Shown: one piece after another, positions 52,346 to 62,361 of the stretch
Position numbering within the stretch: position 1 is the first letter of the stretch
How the letters are laid out: each line of letters opens with the position of its first letter
Source of the DNA: Stieleria marina
GTDB lineage: Bacteria; Planctomycetota; Planctomycetia; Pirellulales; Pirellulaceae
Length of the DNA: 64,000 nt
Assembly: GCA_007741555.1 (NCBI GenBank)
Contig: CP036526.1
Span: 6,014,001-6,078,000 of the forward strand
Reading direction: 5' to 3'
Translations under genes and position numbers: made by a program
Notes under the pieces: generated by a model
Told to the model about the DNA's origin: nothing
The model's input: only the letters and a program-made list of their open reading frames with translations
The model's database searches: none

Positions 52346-55300
52346 CTACTTTTTTCGCAGCACCGTCACCCAATCGTTCTCCGCGTCGGGCTGAATCAAA
52401 TCGACTTTACTGCCACCCGCAATCAGCTGACCGGCTTTCATTTCACCGGTCCGCGGATTGAAAAGGGACGCTTGAAAACTGCCCGTTTGCCCACTCAGAT
52501 CCAACATGATCGATTGAGAGTGAGCGACGTAGACCAGGTAAATTTCACCGGGCTTGGCCAGACAATATGCCTTGTTGCTTTTAGTATCCAATCCCAGCAA
52601 ATCGTCTGACGGCACCATGTCTTGCACGGGAATCTGGTTGTTGCGAAAGAACTCCAAGGCGATCCGGCAATAGTCCCAGCTCTTGTCTCGTGAACGCCAG
52701 TCTTCGCAGACCAGATCGTTTTCAACAAACTGGTATCCAAAGTAATATTCGACACCGGCACCGCCGCCCATCAGTTGCCCCCAAAGGGTCTGTTGGCGAA
52801 CTTCATTGGGCGTGTAAGTCATCTTGCCGGTTTTGTCCCTGCCGTCGAAACCCTTGTATCCGATATCGGGACACTGAGCGTGCGCGGCGCTGCCCGATTC
52901 GTCAAAGGCGACAATCCACGGTTTGCCGGCGGACGTCGACTCGGTCACCCATTTGACGGTTTGCCAGTGAGTGTCTTGGATCCCGCTGTTTTGAAGCGAC
53001 ATGCCAGTGAGCTTTGACTTGTCACCCAACAGCGGTCGGTAGACCTTGTCTTGTTCACCGGGGAAGGTGTGGATCACGATGTTGTTGTCGTAGGCATCCA
53101 GATTTGCGATGTAGTTGATCATGTCGACTTGCTGCTGGTGCGTTTGCGTGTTCTCTTCGCCTAGGTTCCAGTTCAGCGCCAAGTTGTGACCATAACGAGC
53201 GATCAGTTCACGGCAGTAAAGCATTCGCTGTGGACCAAGATTGCCGCCGTCCAAGCATTCGGGAACGTTGCCGCCGCCCTTGCCTTTCTTGTGGTCGTCG
53301 TTTTCGGTTTCTTGCATTTTGAAGTGCAAGTACATGCCAAGATTCGTACCGTGGTCAAACACCATGCCCCACTGATCCAGTTTGCTACAGTCGTAGTGCA
53401 TCTTGTCGTCGCGATCGATGAACGGCCAAACGTTGTCGCCATCACCGCCCGCGTTGTACGTCAAAAACGAAAACGCATTGCAGCCTTTGCCGGCCAAGTA
53501 ATTCACCGCACCGATCAGGCCTTTGCCCTTGCCATCTTTCCAAGTCGGATCGCCCGATCGCCAATCTTTGACGTGAGGCTCCCAAGTTTTCAGGGGCACT
53601 TTTTTTGCTTTGCCAGCGATCGTGTTGTCAAAATCCACGTAGCCCAGCAACGTTTCGGGAGCGTCAGCACCGGCTTTCAAGAAGTATTCTTTGCTGCCAG
53701 CGTGTTGCAAGTAGCGTTTGCCGACGTACTGCAAACGTCCTTTGGCTCGTAAATCACGGCCGGTTTTGTCGCTGGCCGTCACGCCCAGCAGACCGGCGAC
53801 TCCGTTGAAAGGTGAGACGGGTTTGGCATGTGCATCGGCGCGAAGTGCTGTGTTCTTGCCTTCAAAGAAACGGACCTTGTAGTTCCATGCACCTTGTCGG
53901 TCGGGAGCAAAATGAGCTCGCCACTGGGTCCCCGACTGGGCAGATGTATTTCCGGCATCACCATCGGCAGCAAAGTATCCCGGCACCGAGAAAGTCGTGC
54001 CATCGGAGTGCCTGAAATCGACCATCATGCGATAGTCGGTAAACGGATTGGGTTCGTTGTCTTGTTCGTGAGCGTAGGGCCCGTTGAGCGTCAAAGTGAT
54101 TTTGTGCCACGTTTTTAGTTCTCCCGTTACCACGACCGATCCGTCGCCGTCGGCTTGACGGGGTTCGATCCGCGGCAAGTTGCTGACCGGTTTGGTAGGG
54201 CTGCTTTTGGGAGCCGACTTCGCTTGAGCTTTTGCCTGAGGCTGCTTGGCCAAGAACGGCGCGGCTGCCTTTCGCGTCGCATCGTCCGCGGGAGTCAGCG
54301 TGATTGCTGCCCAGCGAGCCCGGCTAAACTCGTCGCCGTCTTTGGATGCGATCGTTGATTGAATCTTCAACACAGTGCCGTCGGTGATCATCACACCGGG
54401 CCAGGTTTTGTGAAACTTCTTGCCTTCCTCGAATGTCTCGGTACTGAGCGGGCACTTGAAATCCCCTAGGACATCGGCATCCAAACTGACTTGGTAGGTC
54501 GACTGGCCATCGCTTTCGCCGACCGCCTGAAGCGTGACGTTGTACTTGCCGGTGGGATACTCAAACGTGATCTCAGTCTTGGCCGTCTTATTCTTGTCAG
54601 GATTAATCGCTGCCCACTTGCCTTGATCCAGGTAGTAGCCAGTGCCAGCAAGCACGAAGGACTTCGCCGGCAAACGCAACGACCTATTCGTGCCAGCCGC
54701 GTTCTTGGCGCGGACAGCTGCCGGCTTGTTTTCTTTCTTGGGAGCCGGTGGAGCTGCGACAAACGGAAAGGCTGCGGGAGGTGTTCCCTGATTGATGAGT
54801 GTCTTTGGACCAATGTCGTCGGGACGAGCAAACTTTGGATCCTTGGTCATCAACCATTTATCAAATTCAAATCCGTCTTCTCGCATCGAAAATTGAATCG
54901 TGTGCAAACCAGCCTTATCGATGTCGATAAAGATTTTTCCTGGCTCGCCGCAATGTTGCTTCTCGGTCCGTTGCTTGCTGTCCCAACGCCACGTCTTTTT
55001 GCCTTCGCACCACTGCAACCGCTGGCCAGAGTCGGGCCATGTGCCATCAACACCAACGTGCAACCCGTTGTCTTCGCTGCCGGTCGAATAAGCTCGCACC
55101 CAGAAATAGTAGCGCCCCGGATTGGTCACGTTGACTTTGTAACTGAGCACAGCCATCTCGCCTGCCTCGGGCGAAAAATTGGTGCCTCTGATCAGCTTGT
55201 CCGCATGAGTTCGACGCGTGTCTGGCAAGATTTCCAAGTACGCGCCACCGCTGGCGCCTGCAATGTGAACGGGGTCGCCATCAGGTGTGATATCCGGAGT

Positions 55301-55549
55301 GGACCCCGGTGCAACCAGATAAAACGCTCGCTTTTCGTTCGCGGTCTGCTCAAAGAAATGCTCGGCTTCGACGGCCAATAGCCCGTCTTTTTCGGCGAAC
55401 ACTAAGTCACTACTTGCAGTCGGCTGCTGCGCATTTGCGGATGCAACGAAGCAAAAGAACGATAAACAAAACAGGACACGGCGTAGGTTCAGATTCACGT
55501 GGGGACTCAAAAAGTAGGGGGACGTCACGTCACTCAAATTGACGTCCAT
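52346..55549 (-). CDS. exported glycoside-hydrolase-like protein with DUF5060
   Basis: The 1067-residue protein has a signal peptide ([15 protein letters not shown]), carbohydrate-binding-like domains (about 50-230 and 290-420), a DUF5060-type domain (about 470-560, [17 protein letters not shown]), a TIM-barrel-like catalytic region (about 600-950) with [12 protein letters not shown] and [13 protein letters not shown] as candidate acid residues, and a C-terminal beta domain ([15 protein letters not shown]). The family is associated with polysaccharide breakdown, but no substrate has been shown for it here. It stands alone. Catalytic residues are proposed by position, not proven. Confidence 0.85.
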   Translation of the reverse strand: MDVNLSDVTSPYFLSPHVNLNLRRVLFCLSFFCFVASANAQQPTASSDLVFAEKDGLLAVEAEHFFEQTANEKRAFYLVAPGSTPDITPDGDPVHIAGASGGAYLEILPDTRRTHADKLIRGTNFSPEAGEMAVLSYKVNVTNPGRYYFWVRAYSTGSEDNGLHVGVDGTWPDSGQRLQWCEGKKTWRWDSKQRTEKQHCGEPGKIFIDIDKAGLHTIQFSMREDGFEFDKWLMTKDPKFARPDDIGPKTLINQGTPPAAFPFVAAPPAPKKENKPAAVRAKNAAGTNRSLRLPAKSFVLAGTGYYLDQGKWAAINPDKNKTAKTEITFEYPTGKYNVTLQAVGESDGQSTYQVSLDADVLGDFKCPLSTETFEEGKKFHKTWPGVMITDGTVLKIQSTIASKDGDEFSRARWAAITLTPADDATRKAAAPFLAKQPQAKAQAKSAPKSSPTKPVSNLPRIEPRQADGDGSVVVTGELKTWHKITLTLNGPYAHEQDNEPNPFTDYRMMVDFRHSDGTTFSVPGYFAADGDAGNTSAQSGTQWRAHFAPDRQGAWNYKVRFFEGKNTALRADAHAKPVSPFNGVAGLLGVTASDKTGRDLRAKGRLQYVGKRYLQHAGSKEYFLKAGADAPETLLGYVDFDNTIAGKAKKVPLKTWEPHVKDWRSGDPTWKDGKGKGLIGAVNYLAGKGCNAFSFLTYNAGGDGDNVWPFIDRDDKMHYDCSKLDQWGMVFDHGTNLGMYLHFKMQETENDDHKKGKGGGNVPECLDGGNLGPQRMLYCRELIARYGHNLALNWNLGEENTQTHQQQVDMINYIANLDAYDNNIVIHTFPGEQDKVYRPLLGDKSKLTGMSLQNSGIQDTHWQTVKWVTESTSAGKPWIVAFDESGSAAHAQCPDIGYKGFDGRDKTGKMTYTPNEVRQQTLWGQLMGGGAGVEYYFGYQFVENDLVCEDWRSRDKSWDYCRIALEFFRNNQIPVQDMVPSDDLLGLDTKSNKAYCLAKPGEIYLVYVAHSQSIMLDLSGQTGSFQASLFNPRTGEMKAGQLIAGGSKVDLIQPDAENDWVTVLRKK

Positions 55550-55633
55550 AATCTACTTCAGTCACGCCGCGCTTGCACGCGTGCCAGCGAAATCTTGGAA
55601 GCGTATTCACCCCAGCAACCTGATCGGAGCCAC

Positions 55634-56815
55634 TTACAGTTCGCCGCCCTCATGCGCCGTAAACTCAGCGAACACCGGCAGATGGCTGGTCAGCAGTTCG
55701 GCTTCGGAAGCACTCAAGTTGTAGACACGCAGAAAATCAAACGCTCCCCCGCGGCCGATGTATTCGCTGGTCAGTTTTGTGTCAATTAAGACATTGCTGG
55801 TCTGATGACGCCCGAAGATGTCCGTCGGTACACTGCGGACGGCGGCACGCATGTCTTGGCCTGCGATGGTAGGCAAAAGATAGTCGTCGTCAGCTTGAAA
55901 CATGCCCGCCAATACAATGTCGTCTTCGCCGCGTCCATCCACCCGAACAGCCCCGATGACGTTGGGCAACATGGCGACTTCCATGGGAGCACGCGCCAGA
56001 TCGATGCGGACATTTACCAGCGAAAACGTCCAAGCGTCACTGGCTGGCAACTGAGCCGTTTGAAACCACGCCACCAGTGGATCGTACAACAAGCGATTCT
56101 CCGGGTCGGCCATCGTGTACGTCTGCCGGCGATCAACGCGAACCCGCGCAGTGTCAAACACAAACGCAAGTTGCTCTTGTCGATCCGCTGGACCGGTCTG
56201 GTCACCGACAATGTATTCGTACCGTCTGCCGCCTTCGTTTGCAGCGTCGACCAAACGAGGAATCAAATCGCGTTCCTGCGACGTGACTTGTTGCAAAGCC
56301 AGGACATCAAATTGGCGGATCACGCGAATCAGATTTCGGCGTGCAACAGGGTTCGCCAGTTTGCTGGGCGTAAATCCTGAGAGCGCCCACGACGCAACGC
56401 GAATGTTGCGAATGCGAGGACGAGCCGCAACGGCCGGCCCGACAGTCGTTTGATTTCGCAAACCATTGAACGGGTTCCCATCGCGAGGGAGCGAAGCGTT
56501 GCCGATCTGCTCGAACGTGCCAGGATTGCCGACAAAAGCGGCGCCGCTTGAATTGGCTGCGACCGGCTGGTCCAGCATCATGCTGGGACTGACCAAGCCG
56601 TCCGAATCACTCAGGCCGACCAACGTCGCGTCGTATCCGGTCGGCCCGTAGACGTTGATGTCGTCGGCGCTGTCCTTGGGATAAATCGCAATCTGATCCA
56701 GGCCAGCCACCTTGAAATGCCGGAAGAAAAAGAACCCGCCGACGACCAAGAACAGGACGACAAACCATCCAGGAATCCGGAACGAGCTACCTGGTTCATC
56801 GTTAAATGCGGACAT
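55634..56815 (-). CDS. membrane-anchored endonuclease/exonuclease/phosphatase-fold protein
   Basis: The 393-residue protein has one N-terminal membrane helix (about 16-36, GWFVVLFLVVGGFFFF), then an EEP-fold domain with IRVASWALSGFTPSKL, FDVLALQQVTSQERD, and the closing TSHLPVFAEF. The usual catalytic Glu motif is replaced by LQQV, and other metal ligands are hard to see, so nuclease activity is uncertain. ATG 56815 is chosen over TTG 56863. The catalytic domain would face outside the cytoplasm if the helix is a signal anchor. Confidence 0.78.
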   Translation of the reverse strand: MSAFNDEPGSSFRIPGWFVVLFLVVGGFFFFRHFKVAGLDQIAIYPKDSADDINVYGPTGYDATLVGLSDSDGLVSPSMMLDQPVAANSSGAAFVGNPGTFEQIGNASLPRDGNPFNGLRNQTTVGPAVAARPRIRNIRVASWALSGFTPSKLANPVARRNLIRVIRQFDVLALQQVTSQERDLIPRLVDAANEGGRRYEYIVGDQTGPADRQEQLAFVFDTARVRVDRRQTYTMADPENRLLYDPLVAWFQTAQLPASDAWTFSLVNVRIDLARAPMEVAMLPNVIGAVRVDGRGEDDIVLAGMFQADDDYLLPTIAGQDMRAAVRSVPTDIFGRHQTSNVLIDTKLTSEYIGRGGAFDFLRVYNLSASEAELLTSHLPVFAEFTAHEGGEL

Positions 56816-57240
56816 TGAAGATTCCAAGTCGGTTGCTGGGTGAATAAACGCGGCACTTCGCAAAAATGACCGAACGGTCGCGACGCTTTAATAAGGGATC
56901 GATCGTCAGGCTTGGGTTTCTGCACCAAAGCCGCTGGAAAGGACGCTCGTCGGATCAATGGGCTTGGTGTTTTCATCGCAAGAAACGCCAGCCTTGCCGA
57001 TGTTAAAACCCGCTTATCTGGGTTAACCGCTGCGACAGGCATCCCAGAGGCAACAATGCTCCCGTAAGCGTTGCGAACGACTTTTGCGACACAGAAAGCT
57101 CCTCTATTTCGCCGACCATGCTGGCTGCGGCGGGCTTACCGAAGGACGCCGTGGTGCGGTATTCTGTAGGCCGTTGCCTGGCGGCGTGAATCGGCAACCA
57201 AACACTCTTTTTCCCAACACACCCGTTTTCCTAAACACAA
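56816..57240. other. 425-base divergent intergenic region
   Basis: It lies between the EEP-fold gene and the E2 gene and should hold promoters for both. A short hairpin (AACCC...GGGTT, 57007-57024) is present. Small ORFs here have no coding character; nothing else is recognised. Confidence 0.35.
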
Positions 57241-58497
57241 GTGGCTCCAGCGGTGAGTGAAACAGTCAAGGTCGATATCCCCACAGTCGGCGAATCGATC
57301 ACGGAAGTGCAAATTGGTCAGTGGCTCAAATCCGAAGGAGACTGGGTCGCGTCGGGCGAAGACTTGGTTGAAATCGAAACAGAGAAAGCTTCGGTGCAAA
57401 TCCCGGCGCCGGCAGCCGGATTTCTCGAAGGAATCAGTGCCCAGGAAGAAGACTTTGCAACCGTGGGCGACACGATCGCACAGATCCGCGTCGCGGAAAA
57501 ACCCGCCGGCAGTGGTGATGCTCCCTCGGGTTCGTCGTCGACGTCGTCCGGCAGCAGTGACGCTGATGGCGACGGTTTTGTGATGCCAGCTGCACAGCGG
57601 TTGATGGACGAAAAGGGTTTGACCAAAAGCGATGTTCGCGGAAGCGGCCCGGGCGGACGAATCCTGAAAGAAGACGTCTTGGCAGCGATCGAAAAAGGAA
57701 CATCGGCTCCCGCAAAATCCGCCGTCGCGGCTGCTGCTCCCGCCGCACCGCCGCGTCCCAAACCACCGTCATCCTTGATGACAAATTCGGCACCGCATCG
57801 CAGCGAAGAAGTCAAACCGCTCAGCATGCTGCGTCGCACGATCGCGAACCGATTGGTCGAAGCTCAACAAACCGCCGCGCTGTTGACGACGTTCAACGAA
57901 GTCAACATGCGACCGGTCATGGAGATTCGCAAAAAGTACAAAGACGCGTTTTTGCAGAAACACGGCGTCAAACTAGGCTTCATGTCGTTCTTTGCCAAAG
58001 CCGCCGTCGAAGCCTTGCGTGCGTTCCCGGCTGTCAACGCAGAGATTCGTGATGACGCTGCGATCTACCGCAACTACCACGACATCGGAATTGCAATCGG
58101 TGGCGGCAAAGGCTTGGTCGTTCCCGTACTGCGAAACACCGAACGAATGTCCTTTGCGGAAATCGAATGGACCATTGGTGATTATGCACGACAAGCAGGC
58201 GAAAACAAACTGCAGCCTGAAGACCTGATGGGCGGCACGTTTACGATTAGTAACGGCGGCATTTACGGATCGCTGCTCAGCACACCCATCGTCAATCCAC
58301 CGCAAAGTGGCATCCTCGGCTTGCACGCGATCCAAGAGCGACCGATGGCCGTCAATGGTGAAGTGGTCATATTGCCAATGATGAATTTGGCACTGACCTA
58401 CGACCACCGCATTGTCGATGGCCGCGAAGCGGTTGGGTTCCTAAAAACGATCAAAGATGTGATCGAAGATCCGGCTCGACTGTTCTTGGAACTGTAG
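57241..58497 (+). CDS. sucB: 2-oxoglutarate dehydrogenase E2 (dihydrolipoyl succinyltransferase)
   Basis: The 418-residue protein has a lipoyl domain with Lys49 in [12 protein letters not shown], a peripheral-subunit-binding domain ([20 protein letters not shown]), and an acyltransferase domain ending [15 protein letters not shown] (His389, Asp393). A GTG at 57241 starts it; a second GTG 12 bases on is an alternative. It transfers succinyl to CoA in the TCA cycle. The E1 and E3 genes are not adjacent in this window, which is unusual for the pathway. The specificity (succinyl rather than acetyl) follows from the SIT[E]VQIG-type lipoyl start and DHRIVDG, at family level. Confidence 0.93.
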   Translation: MAPAVSETVKVDIPTVGESITEVQIGQWLKSEGDWVASGEDLVEIETEKASVQIPAPAAGFLEGISAQEEDFATVGDTIAQIRVAEKPAGSGDAPSGSSSTSSGSSDADGDGFVMPAAQRLMDEKGLTKSDVRGSGPGGRILKEDVLAAIEKGTSAPAKSAVAAAAPAAPPRPKPPSSLMTNSAPHRSEEVKPLSMLRRTIANRLVEAQQTAALLTTFNEVNMRPVMEIRKKYKDAFLQKHGVKLGFMSFFAKAAVEALRAFPAVNAEIRDDAAIYRNYHDIGIAIGGGKGLVVPVLRNTERMSFAEIEWTIGDYARQAGENKLQPEDLMGGTFTISNGGIYGSLLSTPIVNPPQSGILGLHAIQERPMAVNGEVVILPMMNLALTYDHRIVDGREAVGFLKTIKDVIEDPARLFLEL

Positions 58498-58566
58498 TCG
58501 CACTGGGAACAGTAGTCGCCGCCCAGCGTTTAAACAGCGTTCAGTTCATAAAACGACTAACGCTGC

Positions 58567-58657
58567 CCCGTCAGGCTTTGACGGGACGCGGATTCGAAAT
58601 ACCGCGAGTGATTTTGCGAAACGCAGCATCGCAATCCCGCCGAACCTTTGGCGGGAT
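58567..58657. terminator. pair of hairpins between convergent genes
   Basis: Two GC-rich hairpins: CCCGTCA-GGCTT-TGACGGG (58567-58585) and ATCCCGCC-GAACCTTT-GGCGGGAT (58634-58657). Both share the CCCG(T/C)C...TTTG(A/G)CGGG layout and lie between the convergent E2 and glycosyltransferase-like genes. They may serve as bidirectional terminators, though T-tracts are absent. Confidence 0.5.
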
Positions 58658-58666
58658 CGCTGCCAC

Positions 58667-59434
58667 TCACGCAGCGTCGTTCCAGTAGTCTTTCAACCAA
58701 GTCGCCGGCAACGTCGACTTGAAGATACTTGCTTGGTAGCCTTCGATTGCCTGCTCGGGCAACGGGTAACCGTGAAATGCCAACACTCGCATTTCACTGG
58801 GCTGATGCGGCGGACGGACCACATTCATTGGAAACGTCGGCCGACAGTGACGCTTGAAACTGCAAACCCATTCGCTTGGCCAAAACGCAAGATCGTTGGA
58901 CAGCGTCCGCGTGACGTACTGCTGTTCGATCCGAAAATCCTCAAGCACTTGCTCTTGGTTCTCTGCAAAGTAGTCGTAGACGCGAGTGTGCTTTTGGGGG
59001 TGAAAACGGAACACCGACGTGTTGCCAACGCGGCCATCACGACCTGGCATCCAAGCCCGTTTCTTTTCCAACCAATCGTGAATCACGCAGAACTTACCGG
59101 GCTCGTACGTAAAGAAATCGTCAAGCGATCCTGTGACCACGATGTCCAAATCCAAGAACAAAGTGTCATCTTCCAACCCGGCAATTCCCGGCTGAAACAA
59201 ACCTACTTTTCGCCACGTATCGCCACCTTTGCGGGCGTCAAACGAAGCTTCGTCGAAAGGCGTCACCGGCAATGGCAACACTTCCACATCCGGATGGAGG
59301 CCTTCTCCACGGTCGGTCATGCAGATAAACCGAACGTCACCGGACAGGTTTTTGCGAACACCTTTGTGAAGGCGATTCACATACTCACTACCGTATTTCG
59401 TTCCCCATTTGATGCACAGCACATTTGCTGACAT
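58667..59434 (-). CDS. small glycosyltransferase-like protein
   Basis: The 255-residue protein has a strand-rich start (SANVLCIKWGTKYGSEYVN), FICMTDRGEG, and the metal-binding-type LFLDLDIVVTGSLDDFF, a pattern reminiscent of DxD-bearing nucleotide-sugar transferases (GT-A fold). The remainder includes FAENQEQVLEDF and FPMNVVRPP. ATG 59434 is selected because the open frame before it (51 residues) reads poorly and GGAG precedes it at good spacing. Substrate is unknown; a role in surface glycan synthesis is plausible. The gene ends next to the E2 hairpins. Confidence 0.78.
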   Translation of the reverse strand: MSANVLCIKWGTKYGSEYVNRLHKGVRKNLSGDVRFICMTDRGEGLHPDVEVLPLPVTPFDEASFDARKGGDTWRKVGLFQPGIAGLEDDTLFLDLDIVVTGSLDDFFTYEPGKFCVIHDWLEKKRAWMPGRDGRVGNTSVFRFHPQKHTRVYDYFAENQEQVLEDFRIEQQYVTRTLSNDLAFWPSEWVCSFKRHCRPTFPMNVVRPPHQPSEMRVLAFHGYPLPEQAIEGYQASIFKSTLPATWLKDYWNDAA

Positions 59435-59683
59435 GAGATTCACTCCGCAAGTGACGCATTTCCAGTGACTTGACCCACGATGCGACGCACCGCGATGGTT
59501 GGGAGATACAAAAATCCCCGTCAAAAGTAAAGAGAATCTCCCCACACAGAGGCTGCCAGGCAGACCTGAGGCATGCTGGCAAATCAAGCTCGCCGCACCC
59601 CGCCTGTCGGAGCGACCTGAAACAGCAGGCTAGTCTGGGCACAGAATCAGCCAAGCCGATCGTCAACCCAGTCGCTCAATTCC

Positions 59684-60640
59684 CTACGGCAAATGCATGG
59701 CCAGCAGCGTGCTATCAGGATCGACCGACACATCGGTTTGCTGCATCGCAGCGGGCAACAGCACGCTATCGCCGGCCGACAACTGGGTGTCGCCGACGCG
59801 AGCGGTCCCGCTTGGCACCGTCAAAATATGAAACTGGTCATCGCCCGAAATCGTCGCCGCGCCATTTTCCAGTGCCTGCAAGACAAACTTGTCGCAGCGA
59901 ACCAATTCCTGCCAACCCGCCGCCGACTGATCACTACTTCGAGCCGCCACGGGGCCCGACTGGTAATCCGAAACTTCCAGCGACTGCTGCACGTGAAGTT
60001 CACGCGGATTGCCGTCCGCCCCGACACGATTCCAATCAAACAGCCGAAACGTCGTGTTGCTGGATTGCTGTATTTCGGCGACCAACAACCCGGCCCCCAA
60101 CGCGTGGACGGTGCCCGCTGGAATAAAAACGACATCCCCCGCGGCGGGATGAAACGAGTGCAGCACTTTTTCGGTCTGCCCATCCGCGACCGCTTTGCTG
60201 AGGGCGTCACGATCGACCCCCGATTTCAGCCCGGCATAGATAAGGCTGTCTGGTTCCGACGCGACGATGTACCACGCTTCGGTCTTGCCGCGATCGGGCA
60301 CCGGCATTTGCGCTCCGTACTGATCGTCGGGATGAACCTGAACAGAAAGCACGCGGTTACAGTCCAGGTATTTCAGCAGCAGTGGAAACTGTCCGGTCGA
60401 ATCAGCACGATGCTTGCCCAGCAGCCAATCGGCGTGCTGATGAACCAATTGCTGCAGTGATTTCCCTGCCGCATCACCACCGACGACGATGCTCTGATCG
60501 GCCCCATGGTCAACGACTTCCCAGCTTTCAGCGTAATCACCCTGATCGCCGATCGGTTTTCCCAAAGTTTCGCCCAATCGGCGCCCACCCCAGATCGTTT
60601 GCTTAATCACTGGCCGAAAACGCAGCGGAGTGGGATTCAT
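59684..60640 (-). CDS. manA: mannose-6-phosphate isomerase, class I
   Basis: The 318-residue zinc enzyme interconverts fructose-6-phosphate and mannose-6-phosphate, feeding GDP-mannose synthesis. Seen: TIWGGRRLGE, zinc-ligand motif SVQVHPDD with Gln and His, KTEAWYIV with Glu, and AGTVHALGAG with His. The length (318) fits the class I short type. It is divergent from tatC. ATG 60640 fits the fold start PLRFRPVIKQTIWGG. Confidence 0.93.
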   Translation of the reverse strand: MNPTPLRFRPVIKQTIWGGRRLGETLGKPIGDQGDYAESWEVVDHGADQSIVVGGDAAGKSLQQLVHQHADWLLGKHRADSTGQFPLLLKYLDCNRVLSVQVHPDDQYGAQMPVPDRGKTEAWYIVASEPDSLIYAGLKSGVDRDALSKAVADGQTEKVLHSFHPAAGDVVFIPAGTVHALGAGLLVAEIQQSSNTTFRLFDWNRVGADGNPRELHVQQSLEVSDYQSGPVAARSSDQSAAGWQELVRCDKFVLQALENGAATISGDDQFHILTVPSGTARVGDTQLSAGDSVLLPAAMQQTDVSVDPDSTLLAMHLP

Positions 60641-60786
60641 GATTGATTCGTTTCTCTGGTGACAATTGTCAGGTCTGTGCGTTTAATTTGCAGCGGGCTC
60701 GTCCGCTTTTTGGGGCCGCTTGTTACACTAGAGCAGCTGAAGTCAGATTTTCCAACACTCGTTTTCCTCGCGCCCGCCCGATCCCC

Positions 60787-61863
60787 TTGGACCAACTCGC
60801 CCGCCCAAAAGACGACCTGTTCGATAATTCGTCGATGACCTTCGGGGAACACCTCGAAGAACTTCGCGCCTGCCTAGTCAAAGCCATCATCTGGCTGGGA
60901 ATTGGCCTTGCATTTGGGCTGCTATTCGCCAACAAAGTCGTGCAGTTCGTCAGTGATCCGCTGAAAGTCGCGATCCAAGAATTCAATGCCGACAAGGATC
61001 TAGCCGCGCTGGGGTACACGGACAAAAACGACCCCGACTATCAGCGGATGAAGCCGTTTCTGAAAAACAACGCGCTCAAATGGCAGATCATTTACGACAT
61101 TCCCGATGAATACCAAACCCTGACGATAGAGTCGCTGGAACAGGCCAGCGATCAAGACGGCGAAACCGACGAGGCCGCCGGTGTGGTTGTCAAATCGCAC
61201 GAGATGGCCGATTTGCTAAGCAAGTTGCCGGACCCCGCCGCATTAAAACCCAAGTTGCAGTTGGTCGAAAACAAACAGGGCCTTAGTTCATTCAAAATGG
61301 AAGAAGGCTTTATGATTTGGATCAAAGCAGGCTTGGTCCTGGGCGCTCTGTTTGCGTCGCCGATGATCTTCTTTCACCTTTGGAATTTTGTCGCTGCTGG
61401 TTTGCACATGCACGAACGCAAGTACGTCTACATTTACTTGCCGGTCAGCGTGACTCTGTTCGTTGCCGGCGTTGTGCTGGCGTTTTTTGTCGTCCTGCAG
61501 TTTGTCCTGAAATTCCTGCTGGACTTCAACGGGGGCATGGACGTCACCATCGAACCACGCTTGACGTACTACATTAATTTTGTGCTGCTGCTACCGCTTG
61601 GTTTCGGTTTTGCATTTCAATTGCCACTCGTCATGCTGTTCCTGCAACGCATTGGTTTGATCGAAACGGAGTCCTACATCGACAGCTGGAAAGTCGCTGT
61701 ACTGGTGATCTTTGTGCTTTCGATGCTACTGACCCCTGCCGACGTGCCCAGCATGATCGCGCTGGCGATTCCGTTGATGCTGCTGTACTTCCTGGGCATC
61801 TTGATGTGTCGTTTTATTCCGCGGGGACGGGGACTCGGCAGCACTGCCTATGACCCAGCCTAA
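60787..61863 (+). CDS. tatC: twin-arginine translocase subunit TatC with enlarged periplasmic loop
   Basis: From a TTG at 60787 the protein has 358 residues, against about 250 in E. coli. It keeps the TatC core: MTFGEHLEELRACLVKAI, first helix (31-48), later helices KAGLVLGALFASPMIFF, VSVTLFVAGVVLAFFVV and FQLPLVMLFLQRIGL. The extra ~100 residues (about 60-165) lie in the first periplasmic loop and are acidic. TTG 60787 is preferred because planctomycete TatC proteins commonly carry a short RPKDDLF-type leader; ATG 60835 is the alternative. No tatA/tatB is adjacent. Function: Tat export of folded proteins. Confidence 0.93.
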   Translation: MDQLARPKDDLFDNSSMTFGEHLEELRACLVKAIIWLGIGLAFGLLFANKVVQFVSDPLKVAIQEFNADKDLAALGYTDKNDPDYQRMKPFLKNNALKWQIIYDIPDEYQTLTIESLEQASDQDGETDEAAGVVVKSHEMADLLSKLPDPAALKPKLQLVENKQGLSSFKMEEGFMIWIKAGLVLGALFASPMIFFHLWNFVAAGLHMHERKYVYIYLPVSVTLFVAGVVLAFFVVLQFVLKFLLDFNGGMDVTIEPRLTYYINFVLLLPLGFGFAFQLPLVMLFLQRIGLIETESYIDSWKVAVLVIFVLSMLLTPADVPSMIALAIPLMLLYFLGILMCRFIPRGRGLGSTAYDPA

Positions 61864-62058
61864 ATAGGCCCCGGCCTAAGCTCTCGCGAACCGGAAAAAT
61901 CATCCGCAAGCGTTGAAAATTAAATCGCAAGCCACCTGAATGACTTGCCCTGAGTATTATGGCGCGCGCCGAACCGCTATTCTTTGTGGCACCTTCCTAG
62001 GCAGGCCTCGACAGCGTGCCGGTTTCAACTCCCGCCCTTTTATTCAGCAATCAGCTTC

Positions 62059-62361
62059 ATGCCTCCTTCATCCAGCGGCGACTCAGCCGAGCGTCGCTTT
62101 AACACGCGACTCGGATTGATCCTTTTTTTGATCTACCTCGCGTTGTACGTCGGCTTTGTTTGCATCAATGCGTTCAGAGCGTCATGGATGGATGTGACGG
62201 CGATTGCCGGACTGAATCTAGCGATCGTCTACGGTTTTGCGTTGATCGTTTTCGCGATTGTTTTGGCGTTGGTCTACGGAGCGATGTGTCGCACCGAACC
62301 GACCGAATCAGCCGAGGTATCCTCCGACAATCAGCCAACCGATAGCGGAGACGCACAATGA
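62059..62361 (+). CDS. DUF485 membrane protein
   Basis: The 100-residue protein has two membrane helices (LGLILFLIYLALYVGFVCIN and AIVYGFALIVFAIVLALVYG) and short ends, matching the DUF485 family that is encoded beside acetate/cation symporters. ATG 62059 is chosen over the 25-residue-longer frame start. Its stop overlaps the symporter start (ATGA), so the pair is co-translated. It probably assists the symporter. Confidence 0.9.
   Translation: MPPSSSGDSAERRFNTRLGLILFLIYLALYVGFVCINAFRASWMDVTAIAGLNLAIVYGFALIVFAIVLALVYGAMCRTEPTESAEVSSDNQPTDSGDAQ

Noticed and set aside
57003-57197. 64-residue minus-strand ORF between the EEP-fold and E2 genes
   Set aside because: Composition is not protein-like at its start and no ribosome-binding site was found; likely a shadow.
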